64,000 bases of DNA from assembly GCF_041027365.1 (NCBI RefSeq), contig NZ_JBFTEH010000003.1, forward strand, positions 434,001-498,000, given 5' to 3'. A program made the position numbers and the translations under genes. Below the pieces are notes generated by a model that searched no databases, was not told where the DNA came from, and was given only the letters and a program-made list of their open reading frames with translations. The stretch is from VKMB-3413 sp041027365 (GTDB lineage: Bacteria > Pseudomonadota > Alphaproteobacteria > Rhizobiales > Rhizobiaceae). Shown here in pieces: positions 18,190-29,181 of this stretch (position 1 is its first letter; the number at the start of each line of letters is the position of its first letter).

Positions 18190-19411
18190 TGATCGCGACA
18201 TAGTCCTTGGTGAGATCGCAGCTGTAGACGGTCCAGCGACCCTCGCCGAGACCGAGCTCGACGCGGATCGGGATTTCCGTCCGGCGCATGACGGCGGAGG
18301 CCGCTTCCTCGGAATAGGCCGGGTCGCGCTCGCCGTCGACGGCGACGCGGACGTCGCCGAAATGGATCGCCAGCCGGTCGCGGTCGGCCTCCTCGCCGGC
18401 CTTGCCGACGGCCATGACGACGCGGCCCCAGTTGGCATCCTCGCCGGCGACGGCGGTCTTCACCAGCGGGGAGTTCGCGATCGACAGCGCGATGCGCTTG
18501 GCCGCCGCGTCGCTCGCCGCACCCTCGACCGTCACTTGGATTTCCTTGCGCGCGCCCTCGCCGTCGCGGGCGACCTGGCGGGCGAGGTCGAGCAGCAGGT
18601 CGCCGAGCGCAGCGCGGAAGTCGGCAAGACGCGGATCGGCGGCGTCCGCGATGCGCGGGCAGCCGCGCGCCGCGGCCGCGCCGGTGGCGAACAGCAGCAG
18701 CGTGTCGGACGTGGAGGTATCGCTGTCGACCGTGACCGAGTTGAAGCTCGGGGCCACCGCCTCGGTCAGCATGGCCTGCAGCGCCGGCGCCGCGATGGCC
18801 GCGTCGGTCGCGACGAAGGACAGCATCGTCGCCATGTCCGGCGCGATCATGCCGGCGCCCTTGGCGATGCCGTTGATCGTCACCGCGACGCCGTCGATCG
18901 CGACCGTGCGCGTCGCCACCTTCGGATAGGTGTCGGTCGTCATGATCGCCTCGGCCGCCTCGCGCCAGCGATCGGGCCGCGCCGCCTCGGCCATGCCGCC
19001 GAGCAGGCCGGCGAACTTCGCCGCGTCGAGCGGCTCGCCGATAACGCCGGTCGAGGCGAGGAAGACCTGGCCCGGCTCGCAGCCGACGGCGGCGGCGGCG
19101 GCCTCGGCCGTCATCGCGGTCGACTGCCGGCCGCGCTTGCCGGTGAAGGCGTTGGCATTGCCGGAATTCACGACGACGGCGCGCGCCGTGCCGCCCTTCA
19201 GGCTCTCACGGCAGAAGTCCACCGGCGCCGAGGGGCATCTGGAGGTGGTGAAGACGCCGGCGACGTCGGCCGGCGCGTCGAACTCCATCATCAGGACGTC
19301 GGTGCGCCCCTTGTACTTGATGCCGGCGGCGGCGGTCGCGATCCGCAGCCCCTCGATGGCCGGAAGGGTCGCGAAGGTCTTCGGAGCCAGAGGCGAGACG
19401 GTGGTCGTCAT
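18170..19411 (-). CDS. argJ: bifunctional glutamate N-acetyltransferase / amino-acid acetyltransferase ArgJ
   Basis: ArgJ transfers acetyl from N-acetylornithine to glutamate (and can use acetyl-CoA), recycling the acetyl group in arginine synthesis. The 413-residue precursor cleaves itself between Ala and Thr; the cleavage motif KGAGMIAPDMATML is present with nucleophile Thr195. The VVNSGNANAFTG and C-terminal SCDLTKDYVAINGDYRS segments are family hallmarks. It lies 72 bp downstream of the PPIase gene and overlaps the GNAT gene. Confidence 0.96.
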   Translation of the reverse strand: MTTTVSPLAPKTFATLPAIEGLRIATAAAGIKYKGRTDVLMMEFDAPADVAGVFTTSRCPSAPVDFCRESLKGGTARAVVVNSGNANAFTGKRGRQSTAMTAEAAAAAVGCEPGQVFLASTGVIGEPLDAAKFAGLLGGMAEAARPDRWREAAEAIMTTDTYPKVATRTVAIDGVAVTINGIAKGAGMIAPDMATMLSFVATDAAIAAPALQAMLTEAVAPSFNSVTVDSDTSTSDTLLLFATGAAAARGCPRIADAADPRLADFRAALGDLLLDLARQVARDGEGARKEIQVTVEGAASDAAAKRIALSIANSPLVKTAVAGEDANWGRVVMAVGKAGEEADRDRLAIHFGDVRVAVDGERDPAYSEEAASAVMRRTEIPIRVELGLGEGRWTVYSCDLTKDYVAINGDYRS

Positions 19412-19483
19412 GACGGGTCCTGAAGGAGCAGCGATGGAAGCGGAAGGGGGGCTGCCCCTTCCGCCATACCGTTCGGCCGAGAC

Positions 19484-20410
19484 CTACTTGGCCGGCGTCG
19501 CCGGCGCGGCCGACTGCGCGTCGCCTGCGGCGGCACCGTTGGCGCCCGCGGCGACCGACTTCTCGAGATCGTCGACCTGCTTCTTCACCTTCGGGTCGAC
19601 ATACTCGACCTTGAAGTTCTTGCGGGCGTCCTGCACCAGCTGCATGTACTTCTGGCGCATGGCCAGCTGGCGCAGCTGGTCCTTGACCTGGTCGAAGCTC
19701 GGCGGCGGCGCCTGGCGCTCGCCCTCGACCTTGATCACGTGCCAGCCGAACTGGGTCTGCACCGGCTCCTTGGTGTATTCGCCCGGCTTCAGCGCGAAGG
19801 CGGCCTTTTCGAAGGCCGGCACCAGCTGGCCCTTCTCGACCCAGCCGAGATCGCCGCCCTTCGGCCCCGACGGCCCGGTCGACTCCTTCTTGGCGAGCGT
19901 CTCGAAGTCGGCGCCCTTGTTCAGCTGGTCGATGATCTTCTGCGCCTCCTCCTTGGTCTTCACCAGGATGTGGCGGGCATGGATCTCCTGCTGCGGCGGG
20001 ATCGTCTTGACCTCCTTGTCGTAGAGGTCCTTGAGGTCCTTGTCGGAGATCGTGTCGACGCCCTTCTTGGCGAAATAGGCGTTGTGCAGCGTGCGGTCGC
20101 GCTCGAAGGCGAGCTGCGCGGCGACCTGCGGGTCCTTCTGCATGTTCGCCTTCTCGGCCTCTTCGGCGAGCGCCTTGATGTCGATCAGCGCGGAGAGGAC
20201 GGCGAGCCGCTGCTGGTCGTCGGAGAGGTTCTGGAACTGCTGGCCGATGTCGTTCTGGGCGGCCTTCAGCTCGGCCTCGGTGATCTTGGCCGATCCGACC
20301 TTCGCGATGACGTCGGAATCGGCGGGGGAAGCCGCCGGAGCGGCGGCCGCGATCGCGGTCGAGAGGGCGAGGGCGCCGGCCGTCAGGGCGAGGCGAAGCT
20401 TCATGGTCAT
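19484..20410 (-). CDS. periplasmic parvulin-type peptidylprolyl isomerase
   Basis: A 308-residue exported PpiC/SurA-like foldase: signal peptide at 1-25 (MTMKLRLALTAGALALSTAIAAAAP), N-terminal SurA-like helical domain, parvulin domain at about 135-235 (EIHARHILVKTKEEAQ ... FGWHVIKVEGER) and an Ala-rich tail. It should catalyse prolyl isomerisation and assist outer-membrane protein folding. Two in-frame ATGs (20410, 20404) compete; GGAAGGAAG lies upstream. It is divergent from secA, as in related genomes. Confidence 0.9.
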   Translation of the reverse strand: MTMKLRLALTAGALALSTAIAAAAPAASPADSDVIAKVGSAKITEAELKAAQNDIGQQFQNLSDDQQRLAVLSALIDIKALAEEAEKANMQKDPQVAAQLAFERDRTLHNAYFAKKGVDTISDKDLKDLYDKEVKTIPPQQEIHARHILVKTKEEAQKIIDQLNKGADFETLAKKESTGPSGPKGGDLGWVEKGQLVPAFEKAAFALKPGEYTKEPVQTQFGWHVIKVEGERQAPPPSFDQVKDQLRQLAMRQKYMQLVQDARKNFKVEYVDPKVKKQVDDLEKSVAAGANGAAAGDAQSAAPATPAK

Positions 20411-20683
20411 GGAACGATCTTCCTTCCGGGAGGTTGGAATGCCTGGCCCACACCGAAAGCGGCCTTTCGCACCGCTCCCGCTCCTGCGAGCCGGCGCCGC
20501 CGCTGGGGCCGGGACGCCGTTGACATCGGTTTGGCCCCCTCTTATCTCTCGCGCCATCTGAAAGTCCAGCCGCCTTCCGCATAGATTGAAGGCTCCCGAT
20601 AGCGGTCAAACCACCGGGAATGCGGCAGCGGCCGGCGGGCCGGTGAGGGCATCGGCAGCTCACGAAATTGGAAGGACCGGTTC
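20411..20683. other. divergent promoter region between the PPIase gene and secA
   Basis: 273 bp without a gene. It must carry promoters for both strands. The secA ATG is preceded by GAAGGACCGGTTC (Shine-Dalgarno-like). No clear sigma-70 hexamers or palindromes were recognised. Confidence 0.4.
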
Positions 20684-23416
<2,733 letters not shown>

Positions 23417-23444
23417 GGCGAGGGGGCTTCATCCGAAAGTGAGG

Positions 23445-23480
23445 AGGGCCGGATGACGGAGACGTCGTCCGGCCCTTCTC
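23445..23480 (+). terminator. rho-independent terminator after secA
   Basis: AGGGCCGGA (23445-23453) pairs with TCCGGCCCT (23468-23476), continuing inward through a T-G pair into GACG/CGTC around a GAGA tetraloop: one near-perfect 14-bp hairpin, followed by TCTCCT. The GNRA-type loop and position 29 bp after the stop support a terminator. Confidence 0.8.
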
Positions 23481-23535
23481 CTATCCGCCGGTAGAAGGCT
23501 GGCGCGGCACAGACGAGGCAGCCGCGTGCGCGGCG

Positions 23536-24432
23536 TCAGAACTCGCCGGAGCGGTCCTTCAGCGCGTCGGCGAGGCTGGCCCTGGCGCTGCCGGGCCTCA
23601 GCGGCTTCTGCTGGCTCTCATGCGGCTTCCAGCCGGACATGGAGATGACGTCGAAGGTGGCGCGGATGCGCCCGTCGGGGTCGGCATAGCGCTCGGCATA
23701 GATCTCGGCCGCACGCAGGAAGAGGCGGCGCGAGACCGGTCGGGTCGAGCGCTGCACCAGCATGTTCGCCATGCCCATCGACCGGATGTCGGCCATCAGC
23801 GCGAAGAGGTTGTCGTAGCGCACGATCGTGCGGTCGGTATCGGTGACGGGCAGGGCAAAGCCCGCCCGTTGCAACAGCGCGCCGGCATCGCGGATGTCCG
23901 CGAAGGGCGCGACGCGCGGCGAGATTCCGCCGTAGAGCTCGGCTTCGGCGGCAAACAGCGCTGCCCGCAGCTCGTTCAGCGTTTCGCCGCCGAGGAAGGC
24001 GCAGAGGAAGAGGCCGTCCGGCTTCAGCGCCCGGCGGATCTGGACCAGCACGCCCGGCGTATCGTTGACAAGCTGCAGCGATAGGGTGGAGACGATGAGA
24101 TCGACGCTGTCGTCGGCGAGCGGCAGCGCCTCCTCGTCGGCGACGACAGCCAGATCCTCTCCCCGCAACAGGCCCGGCAGACGCTCGACCCGCACCACCA
24201 GCCCGGTCTGGCCGCTGCGCCTCAGCCGCTCGGCCATCGCGCCGGTGTGCCCGCCGAGATCCACCGCTACGGCGAAGTGGCGCTCGACCAGGGACAGGCG
24301 GTCGGCAAGATCGTCCGCCACGGCCTCGAGGAGGAAGCCGGTCCGGCCGAGTTCGCCCGACGTCAGGCGGCGCAGCCGGCGCCGGTCGATCAGCGCGCGG
24401 TCGAAGACGAGATGGTCCGGGGCGTCCGGCAT
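23536..24432 (-). CDS. SAM-dependent methyltransferase (BioC/NDUFAF5-like)
   Basis: A 298-residue class I methyltransferase. Motif I is VAVDLGGHTGAMAERL; the acidic loop LPLADDSVDLIVSTLSLQLVND corresponds to the post-motif region used by BioC-like enzymes, and ALKPDGLFLCAFLGGETLNELR is motif III with the GGxTLxELR signature of the alphaproteobacterial/mitochondrial NDUFAF5 group, which acts on complex I subunits. BioC (malonyl-ACP methylation) is the main alternative. It is divergent from the comF-like gene. Confidence 0.82.
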   Translation of the reverse strand: MPDAPDHLVFDRALIDRRRLRRLTSGELGRTGFLLEAVADDLADRLSLVERHFAVAVDLGGHTGAMAERLRRSGQTGLVVRVERLPGLLRGEDLAVVADEEALPLADDSVDLIVSTLSLQLVNDTPGVLVQIRRALKPDGLFLCAFLGGETLNELRAALFAAEAELYGGISPRVAPFADIRDAGALLQRAGFALPVTDTDRTIVRYDNLFALMADIRSMGMANMLVQRSTRPVSRRLFLRAAEIYAERYADPDGRIRATFDVISMSGWKPHESQQKPLRPGSARASLADALKDRSGEF

Positions 24433-24590
24433 GGAATCACACACAGCAATTTTGAACGGTCGGGAGCTTGTAGCTGACGGCGGCTGGGATATCGTCAAGG
24501 TTTGGAGGAGGTTCCGGCCTCGCCGTGGCGGCGGGCGGGAACCCTGCGGCTTGCCCCGGGCCGGGCGCCGCGCCTGAACGGGACGGGTCG

Positions 24591-25340
24591 ATGCGCATCT
24601 TCAAGCGCGGTACCGCAGCCATCACCGGGTCGCTCGGGCGGTTGTTGTTTCCCCCGATCTGTCCGGGATGCCAGACGGCCATTACGCGCGCCGGTACGGT
24701 CTGCCCGGATTGCTGGTCGGCGCTGCGCTTCATCGAACGGCCCTATTGCGAGATCCTCTGCCTGCCCTTCTCCTACGATCTCGGCAAGGGCTTCCTGTCG
24801 GCCGAGGCGATCGCCGATCCGCCGCCCTTCGCCCGGCTGCGGGCGGCGGTGATCTATCAGGGGCTGGCGGCGCGGCTCGTCACCGCGCTGAAATACGGCG
24901 ACCGAACCGACCTCGTGCCGCTGATGGCCGGCTGGATGAGCCGGGCCGGCGGCGAACTGCTCGCCGATGCCGACGTGGTGGTGCCGGTGCCGCTGCATGC
25001 CGGGCGGCTGTGGCGGCGGCGCTTCAACCAGGCGGCGGAGCTTGGCCGGAGCGTCGCGAGGCAAGCGCATGTCGACTTCGCGCCGCTGGCGCTGATCCGC
25101 GTGAAGCCGACCCAGACGCAGGTGGGGCTCGGGCCGCGACAGCGCCAGGAGAACGTGCGCGGCGCCTTCCGCGTCCCCGAGCAGCGCCGGCCGGAGATCC
25201 GCGGCCGGCGCGTTCTTCTGATCGACGACGTCTATACGACCGGCGCGACGGTCGCGAGCGCGACGCGGGCGCTGAAGCGGGCGGGGGCGAGCGATGTCGA
25301 CGTCCTCACCTTCGCCAGGGTTGCGGCCGGCGGCGAGTGA
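24591..25340 (+). CDS. ComF-family phosphoribosyltransferase-like protein
   Basis: A 249-residue ComF/GntX protein. It has an N-terminal zinc ribbon C24-x2-C27 / C38-x2-C41 (CPGCQ...CPDCW), then a type I phosphoribosyltransferase fold ending with the PRPP-loop VLLIDDVYTTGAT at about 207-219. In competent bacteria ComF acts in DNA uptake; in most Proteobacteria the role is not settled. The ATG at 24591 is chosen over an upstream GTG at 24525 since the leader in between is Pro/Gly-rich and not conserved-looking. Confidence 0.88.
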   Translation: MRIFKRGTAAITGSLGRLLFPPICPGCQTAITRAGTVCPDCWSALRFIERPYCEILCLPFSYDLGKGFLSAEAIADPPPFARLRAAVIYQGLAARLVTALKYGDRTDLVPLMAGWMSRAGGELLADADVVVPVPLHAGRLWRRRFNQAAELGRSVARQAHVDFAPLALIRVKPTQTQVGLGPRQRQENVRGAFRVPEQRRPEIRGRRVLLIDDVYTTGATVASATRALKRAGASDVDVLTFARVAAGGE

Positions 25341-25386
25341 GGCCATATCCCTGTTTCTTCGACAGCTTTCATCCGGGACGAATGTC

Positions 25387-25644
25387 ATGGCGGACGTCAC
25401 CATCTACACGCGTCAGTTCTGCGGCTATTGCGCGCGGGCAAAGCAGCTTCTCCAGAAGAAGGGGGTCGCCTTCGAGGAGAAGGACGCGACCTCCTCGCCC
25501 GAGCTTCGCCAGGAGATGCGCGAGCGCGCCAACGGCGGGGCGACCTTCCCGCAGATCTTCGTCGGCGACACCCATGTCGGCGGCTGCGACGATCTTTATG
25601 CGCTCGACCGTGCCGGCAAGCTCGATCCGCTGCTCGCCGCCTGA
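25387..25644 (+). CDS. grxC: glutaredoxin 3
   Basis: An 85-residue dithiol glutaredoxin. The active site is C12-G-Y-C15, with the cis-Pro segment ATFPQIFVGDTHVGGCDDL containing the glutathione-binding TFPQIF and GGCDDL motifs. It reduces protein disulfides and mixed disulfides with GSH. The ATG at 25387 gives the normal family length. It lies between the comF-like gene and the nitrilase gene, 24 bp before the latter. Confidence 0.94.
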   Translation: MADVTIYTRQFCGYCARAKQLLQKKGVAFEEKDATSSPELRQEMRERANGGATFPQIFVGDTHVGGCDDLYALDRAGKLDPLLAA

Positions 25645-25668
25645 GGGCGCCAATCCGGGAGACGTCGC

Positions 25669-26556
25669 ATGACGAAGTTTCGCGCCGCCGTGCTGCAGAT
25701 GCGCTCCGGCGTCGAGCCGGAGGAGAATGCCGAGGCGTTCTCGGCGCTCGTCGCCGCAGCGGTGAAGGACGGGGCGCAGTACGTCCAGTCGCCGGAGATG
25801 ACCGGCATGGTTCAGCGCGACCGCCCGGCGCTGTTCGAGCGGCTGCGCCCGGAGGCGGACGACGTCATCGCCGCGACGGCCGCGCGTCTCGCCGTCCGGC
25901 ACGGCATCCATGTCCATGTCGGCTCGACGGCGATCCTGCTCGGCGACGGCAAGGTGGCGAACCGGGCGCTGCTCTTTGCGCCGGACGGCACGCGTCTCGC
26001 CTCCTACGACAAGATCCACATGTTCGACGTCGATCTCGACAATGGCGAGAGCTGGCGCGAGTCGCGGACCTACCGGCCGGGCGGCGCGGCGGCGCTGGCC
26101 GATCTCGCCTTCGACGGCGGGACGGCGCGGCTCGGCTTCGCCATCTGCTACGACATGCGCTTTCCGCATCTCTTCCGCGAGGAAGCGATGGCGGGGGCTG
26201 AGGTGCTGACCGCGCCGGCCGCCTTCACCCGGCAGACCGGCGAGGCGCATTGGCATGTCCTGTTGCGCGCCCGCGCCATCGAGAACGGCGCCTATGTGAT
26301 CGCCGCCGCGCAGGGCGGGCGCCATGACGACGGCCGCGAGACCTATGGCCATTCGCTGATCGTCGATCCCTGGGGCCGCGTCGTCGCGGAAGTGGACGGC
26401 AACGAGCCCGGCTATGCCGTGGCCGATATCGACACGGCCGAAGTCGCGGCCGCGCGCGGCAAGATCCCGAACCTGAAGAATGCCCGGCCCTTCCTGATGG
26501 GCGAGGGCGGCAAGCGCGTCGCGGTGACGGGCGCCCTGGCGGAGGCCGCCGAGTGA
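25669..26556 (+). CDS. carbon-nitrogen hydrolase, Nit1/Nit2-like
   Basis: A 295-residue nitrilase-superfamily amidase with the Glu-Lys-Cys triad visible: Glu43 (SPEM), Lys115 (YDKIHMFD) and Cys160 (AICYDMRFP). The YDKIHMFDVDLDNGESWRES stretch is typical of the Nit branch that hydrolyses deaminated glutathione (a repair enzyme), which is the most likely role next to glutaredoxin. Its stop overlaps the GTG start of the DUF1178 gene. Confidence 0.9.
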   Translation: MTKFRAAVLQMRSGVEPEENAEAFSALVAAAVKDGAQYVQSPEMTGMVQRDRPALFERLRPEADDVIAATAARLAVRHGIHVHVGSTAILLGDGKVANRALLFAPDGTRLASYDKIHMFDVDLDNGESWRESRTYRPGGAAALADLAFDGGTARLGFAICYDMRFPHLFREEAMAGAEVLTAPAAFTRQTGEAHWHVLLRARAIENGAYVIAAAQGGRHDDGRETYGHSLIVDPWGRVVAEVDGNEPGYAVADIDTAEVAAARGKIPNLKNARPFLMGEGGKRVAVTGALAEAAE

Positions 26557-27050
26557 TCCGCTTCGCGCTGCGGTGCCGGCCGGACAGCCACCAGTTCGAC
26601 GGCTGGTTCCGCTCCAACGAGGATTTCGAGAGCCAGGTGGTGCGCGAGCTCATCGCCTGCCCGGTCTGCGGATCCGTGAAGATCGGCAAGGCGCTGATGC
26701 GGCCGGCGGTATCGGGGACGAAGCGCGAGCGGCCGGACCTTGCGGCGGTTCCGGCTAACGCCGCGCCGGTCCCCGCCGGCAGCGCGGCGCCCGCCGCCTT
26801 CGCCAATGCCGAGCCGCCGCATCCCGAACTCGCCAAGGCCTTCGCCAGGCTGCAGGAACTGGCGCGCGAGGTCCGCGCCAAGGCCGACTATGTCGGGCCG
26901 AAATTCGCCGAGGAGGCGCGGCGCATCCATTACGGCGAGACCGAAGCGCGGCAGATCTACGGCGAGGCGTCGCCGCACGAGGTGAAGGATCTTCACGAGG
27001 AGGGCATCACCGCCCTGCCGCTGCCACCGCTCCCCGAGGACAAGAACTGA
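26553..27050 (+). CDS. DUF1178 family protein
   Basis: A 165-residue protein of unknown function, conserved downstream of the nitrilase gene in Alphaproteobacteria. Its N-terminus has a zinc-ribbon-like set (C8, H13, C36-x2-C39), followed by a Pro/Ala-rich linker and a helical C-terminal part. The GTG start at 26553 overlaps the previous stop (GTGA), supporting this start and co-translation. Confidence 0.9.
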   Translation: MIRFALRCRPDSHQFDGWFRSNEDFESQVVRELIACPVCGSVKIGKALMRPAVSGTKRERPDLAAVPANAAPVPAGSAAPAAFANAEPPHPELAKAFARLQELAREVRAKADYVGPKFAEEARRIHYGETEARQIYGEASPHEVKDLHEEGITALPLPPLPEDKN

Positions 27051-27143
27051 GCCTGCCGAGGGTTCGGCCGTCGGGTCGAAGATCTGGCCGGAGTCGCGGC
27101 GTCCGGCCGACCGGCTTTCCTTGCGAAGCCAGTCTCGCAGTCC

Positions 27144-27491
27144 TCAGCCGCGCGCCGTCCTGGCGAGCGTGACGCCCCTGTGGCGCGGGCGGCCGAGTTC
27201 GGCGTCCTCGAAGATGCCGTGCTCGGTCGCCTGCTGGTACAGAAGGTCGCCCTTGGCGCCGGCAAGGAGCCGCAGGTCCTTCAGCTCGCAGAGCAGCGTG
27301 ATGCGGAAGGCCAGGACGCGCAGATGGACGCGGTTGTAGCAGAAGAAGGCGAGACGGGACCGCACGTCGGCGGGGATCTCGCGGATCAGGCTGCCGCGCG
27401 TGCGCTCGTCGGACCGCAGCAGGAGGGCCAGGACTTCGAGCGGGACGGGACATGTCGTCTCGTTGGGGATGCTGTCTCGAAGGGGCGCCAT
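27144..27491 (-). CDS. hypothetical protein
   Basis: 115 residues (MAPLRDSIPNETTCPVPLEV...), helical, with the compact region ADVRSRLAFFCYNRVHLRVLAFRITLLCEL. The composition is protein-like, unlike the antisense frame, and the ATG at 27491 removes an unlikely Arg-rich leader. I do not recognise the family. It is isolated, facing the DUF1178 gene. Confidence 0.6.
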   Translation of the reverse strand: MAPLRDSIPNETTCPVPLEVLALLLRSDERTRGSLIREIPADVRSRLAFFCYNRVHLRVLAFRITLLCELKDLRLLAGAKGDLLYQQATEHGIFEDAELGRPRHRGVTLARTARG

Positions 27492-27766
27492 GATGATCCT
27501 CGATCCTCGGCCGTTGCGCGTCTCACTTTCTGGAACGATGTGCGGCAACCGGATCGCATGGACCGCATCACATGACCCTCGTCACCGCGGGAGGACCATC
27601 GCAGGCGGGGCTTGCACGCAGCTTGATCACGGCGAGTTGATATTGTCGACGATCGAAGTCATGGCGCAGAACAACTTGTCGGCTGATGCAAGCTTCCCCT
27701 GACGGGAAGCTTTTGCCGCAGGGAGGTGCCGTGGCTGGCGCAGGGGAAGGTGAGGTCGGCGTCCTG

Positions 27767-28126
27767 TCAGCCTTCCTCGCCGAAGCGGCTGGCCACCAGC
27801 GCCTCGATCGCGTCGAGCACGGCCTCGGCATCGGGGCCGACGGCCGAAACCTCGATCGTCGAACCCTGGCTGGCCGCGAGCATCATCAGGCCCATGATGG
27901 AGAGGCCGCCGACGCTCATCCCGTCCCTGCTGATCGTGACCTCGGCGTCGAAGGGCTCGACGGTCTGGACGAACCGTGCCGAGGCCCTCGCATGCAGTCC
28001 CCGCTTGTTGACGATCGTCAGCGTTCGCGGCCCCGCGACGCGGCCGCCACCGCCGCCCGACATATCCAAATCCGCCTCCCTGGCGCCGGACGATCCCTGC
28101 TCGCGCAAGGGCCGCCGGCTCGACAT
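27767..28126 (-). CDS. HPr phosphocarrier protein (PTSNtr-type) with N-terminal extension
   Basis: HPr accepts phosphate from enzyme I at a His; here His45 in NKRGLHARASARFV. Ser77 in GLSIMGLMMLAAS corresponds to the regulatory serine phosphorylated by HPr kinase. The protein has 119 residues, about 30 more than a minimal HPr. The extension is Arg/Gly-rich; an internal ATG at residue 22 (28063) could give a protein of more usual size. The first ATG overlaps the EIIA stop as TAATG, favouring the long form. Enzyme I is not in the window. Confidence 0.9.
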   Translation of the reverse strand: MSSRRPLREQGSSGAREADLDMSGGGGGRVAGPRTLTIVNKRGLHARASARFVQTVEPFDAEVTISRDGMSVGGLSIMGLMMLAASQGSTIEVSAVGPDAEAVLDAIEALVASRFGEEG

Positions 28127-28527
28127 TATTTGCCGCTGAGCACGCGGCTCGCGACATTGATGTATTTGCGGCCCGCTTCCTGGGCGTCGACGAGAGCCTC
28201 GGCCAGAGGCTTCTCCTGGCGCACGCTGGCGAGCTTGATGAGCATCGGCAGGTTCACCCCGGCGAGCACGTCGACGCGCTTGCCGTCCATGACGGAAATC
28301 GCGAGGTTCGAAGGAGTTCCACCGAACATGTCGGTGAGGATGATCACGCCGGCGCCGCGGTCGGCGCGCGCCACGGCCTCGACGATGTCAACGCGCCGCT
28401 GTTCCATATCGTCCTCGGGGCCGATCGAGATCGTCTCGAAGGCATCCTGGGGGCCGACGACGTGCTCGACCGCATTGCGGAATTCGTCGGCGAGGCGGCC
28501 GTGGGTGACCAGCACCAGTCCAATCAT
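28126..28527 (-). CDS. PTS EIIA component, mannose (EIIA-Man) type
   Basis: A 133-residue EIIA-Man domain with phosphoacceptor His9 in LVTHG and the MFGGTPSNLA motif. No EIIB or EIIC is present, so it belongs to the regulatory, transport-free PTS of Alphaproteobacteria. The ATG at 28527 gives the family length; upstream in-frame sequence is unrelated. Its TAA overlaps the HPr start. Confidence 0.93.
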   Translation of the reverse strand: MIGLVLVTHGRLADEFRNAVEHVVGPQDAFETISIGPEDDMEQRRVDIVEAVARADRGAGVIILTDMFGGTPSNLAISVMDGKRVDVLAGVNLPMLIKLASVRQEKPLAEALVDAQEAGRKYINVASRVLSGK

Positions 28528-28728
28528 ACAGAGACCGTTCGCTTCGTCTGGACGAACATCGTGACTTCTCCCCGGCTCACTGCCGAATTTCTGGGGTCCG
28601 CAACCCCGCGGCCGCCGGACAGGACCACTCGGCCCTTCGGGCGCGCATCTTGTCATCCCCGCATTGATGCGCAAGTGAAATGATGGCCGGGAAGCCTTGC
28701 GTCATTCTGAACGCACCGCAAAGCGGCG

Positions 28729-29181
28729 TCACCCCGGCGGCTGCAGGGCCAGCGCCAGCGATACCAGCACGTCGGCGCCGAAGGCGGCATCGCGCATCGG
28801 CAGCCGGACGAGCCGGATCGGCACGCCGGCGAGAATCGCCTCCCGCTCGTCCGGATAGCGCTCGATCGCCTCCGGCGGACAGAGATCCGCGACGAGTGTC
28901 AGCGGCGCCGAGTCGATCGCCGGCTCGGTCAGGATCCCGACGCCGGAGATTTCGATCAGCCCCTTCAGCTGCGGCGGCGCCGACAGAATGACGGCCGCGC
29001 CCTCGCGCCGGACGAGGACGCGGTCGTCGGCGACGAGACGAGGCTCCAGTCCCAGCGCCGCGCCCCGGCGAAGCGCCGACAGGCAGAGGGCCGATTTGCC
29101 GCAGCGCGCAGGCCCACGAACCAGGACGGCCGATCCCCGTAGAGCGATGGCCGAGCCGTGGATGTTCTCCGTCCCGCTCAT
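28729..29181 (-). CDS. hprK: HPr kinase/phosphorylase, short alphaproteobacterial form
   Basis: A 150-residue protein containing only the C-terminal kinase domain of HprK, as usual in Rhizobiales. Walker A is GPARCGKS (23-30). The LIEISGVGIL segment matches the HprK signature IEVRGxGI. It should phosphorylate and dephosphorylate the serine of HPr. The Walker A (Ala-Arg-Cys in place of the usual Ser-Gly-Ser) is unusual but retains G-x4-GKS. It overlaps the chvG stop by four bases (ATGA), so it is coupled to the sensor kinase gene. Confidence 0.88.
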   Translation of the reverse strand: MSGTENIHGSAIALRGSAVLVRGPARCGKSALCLSALRRGAALGLEPRLVADDRVLVRREGAAVILSAPPQLKGLIEISGVGILTEPAIDSAPLTLVADLCPPEAIERYPDEREAILAGVPIRLVRLPMRDAAFGADVLVSLALALQPPG

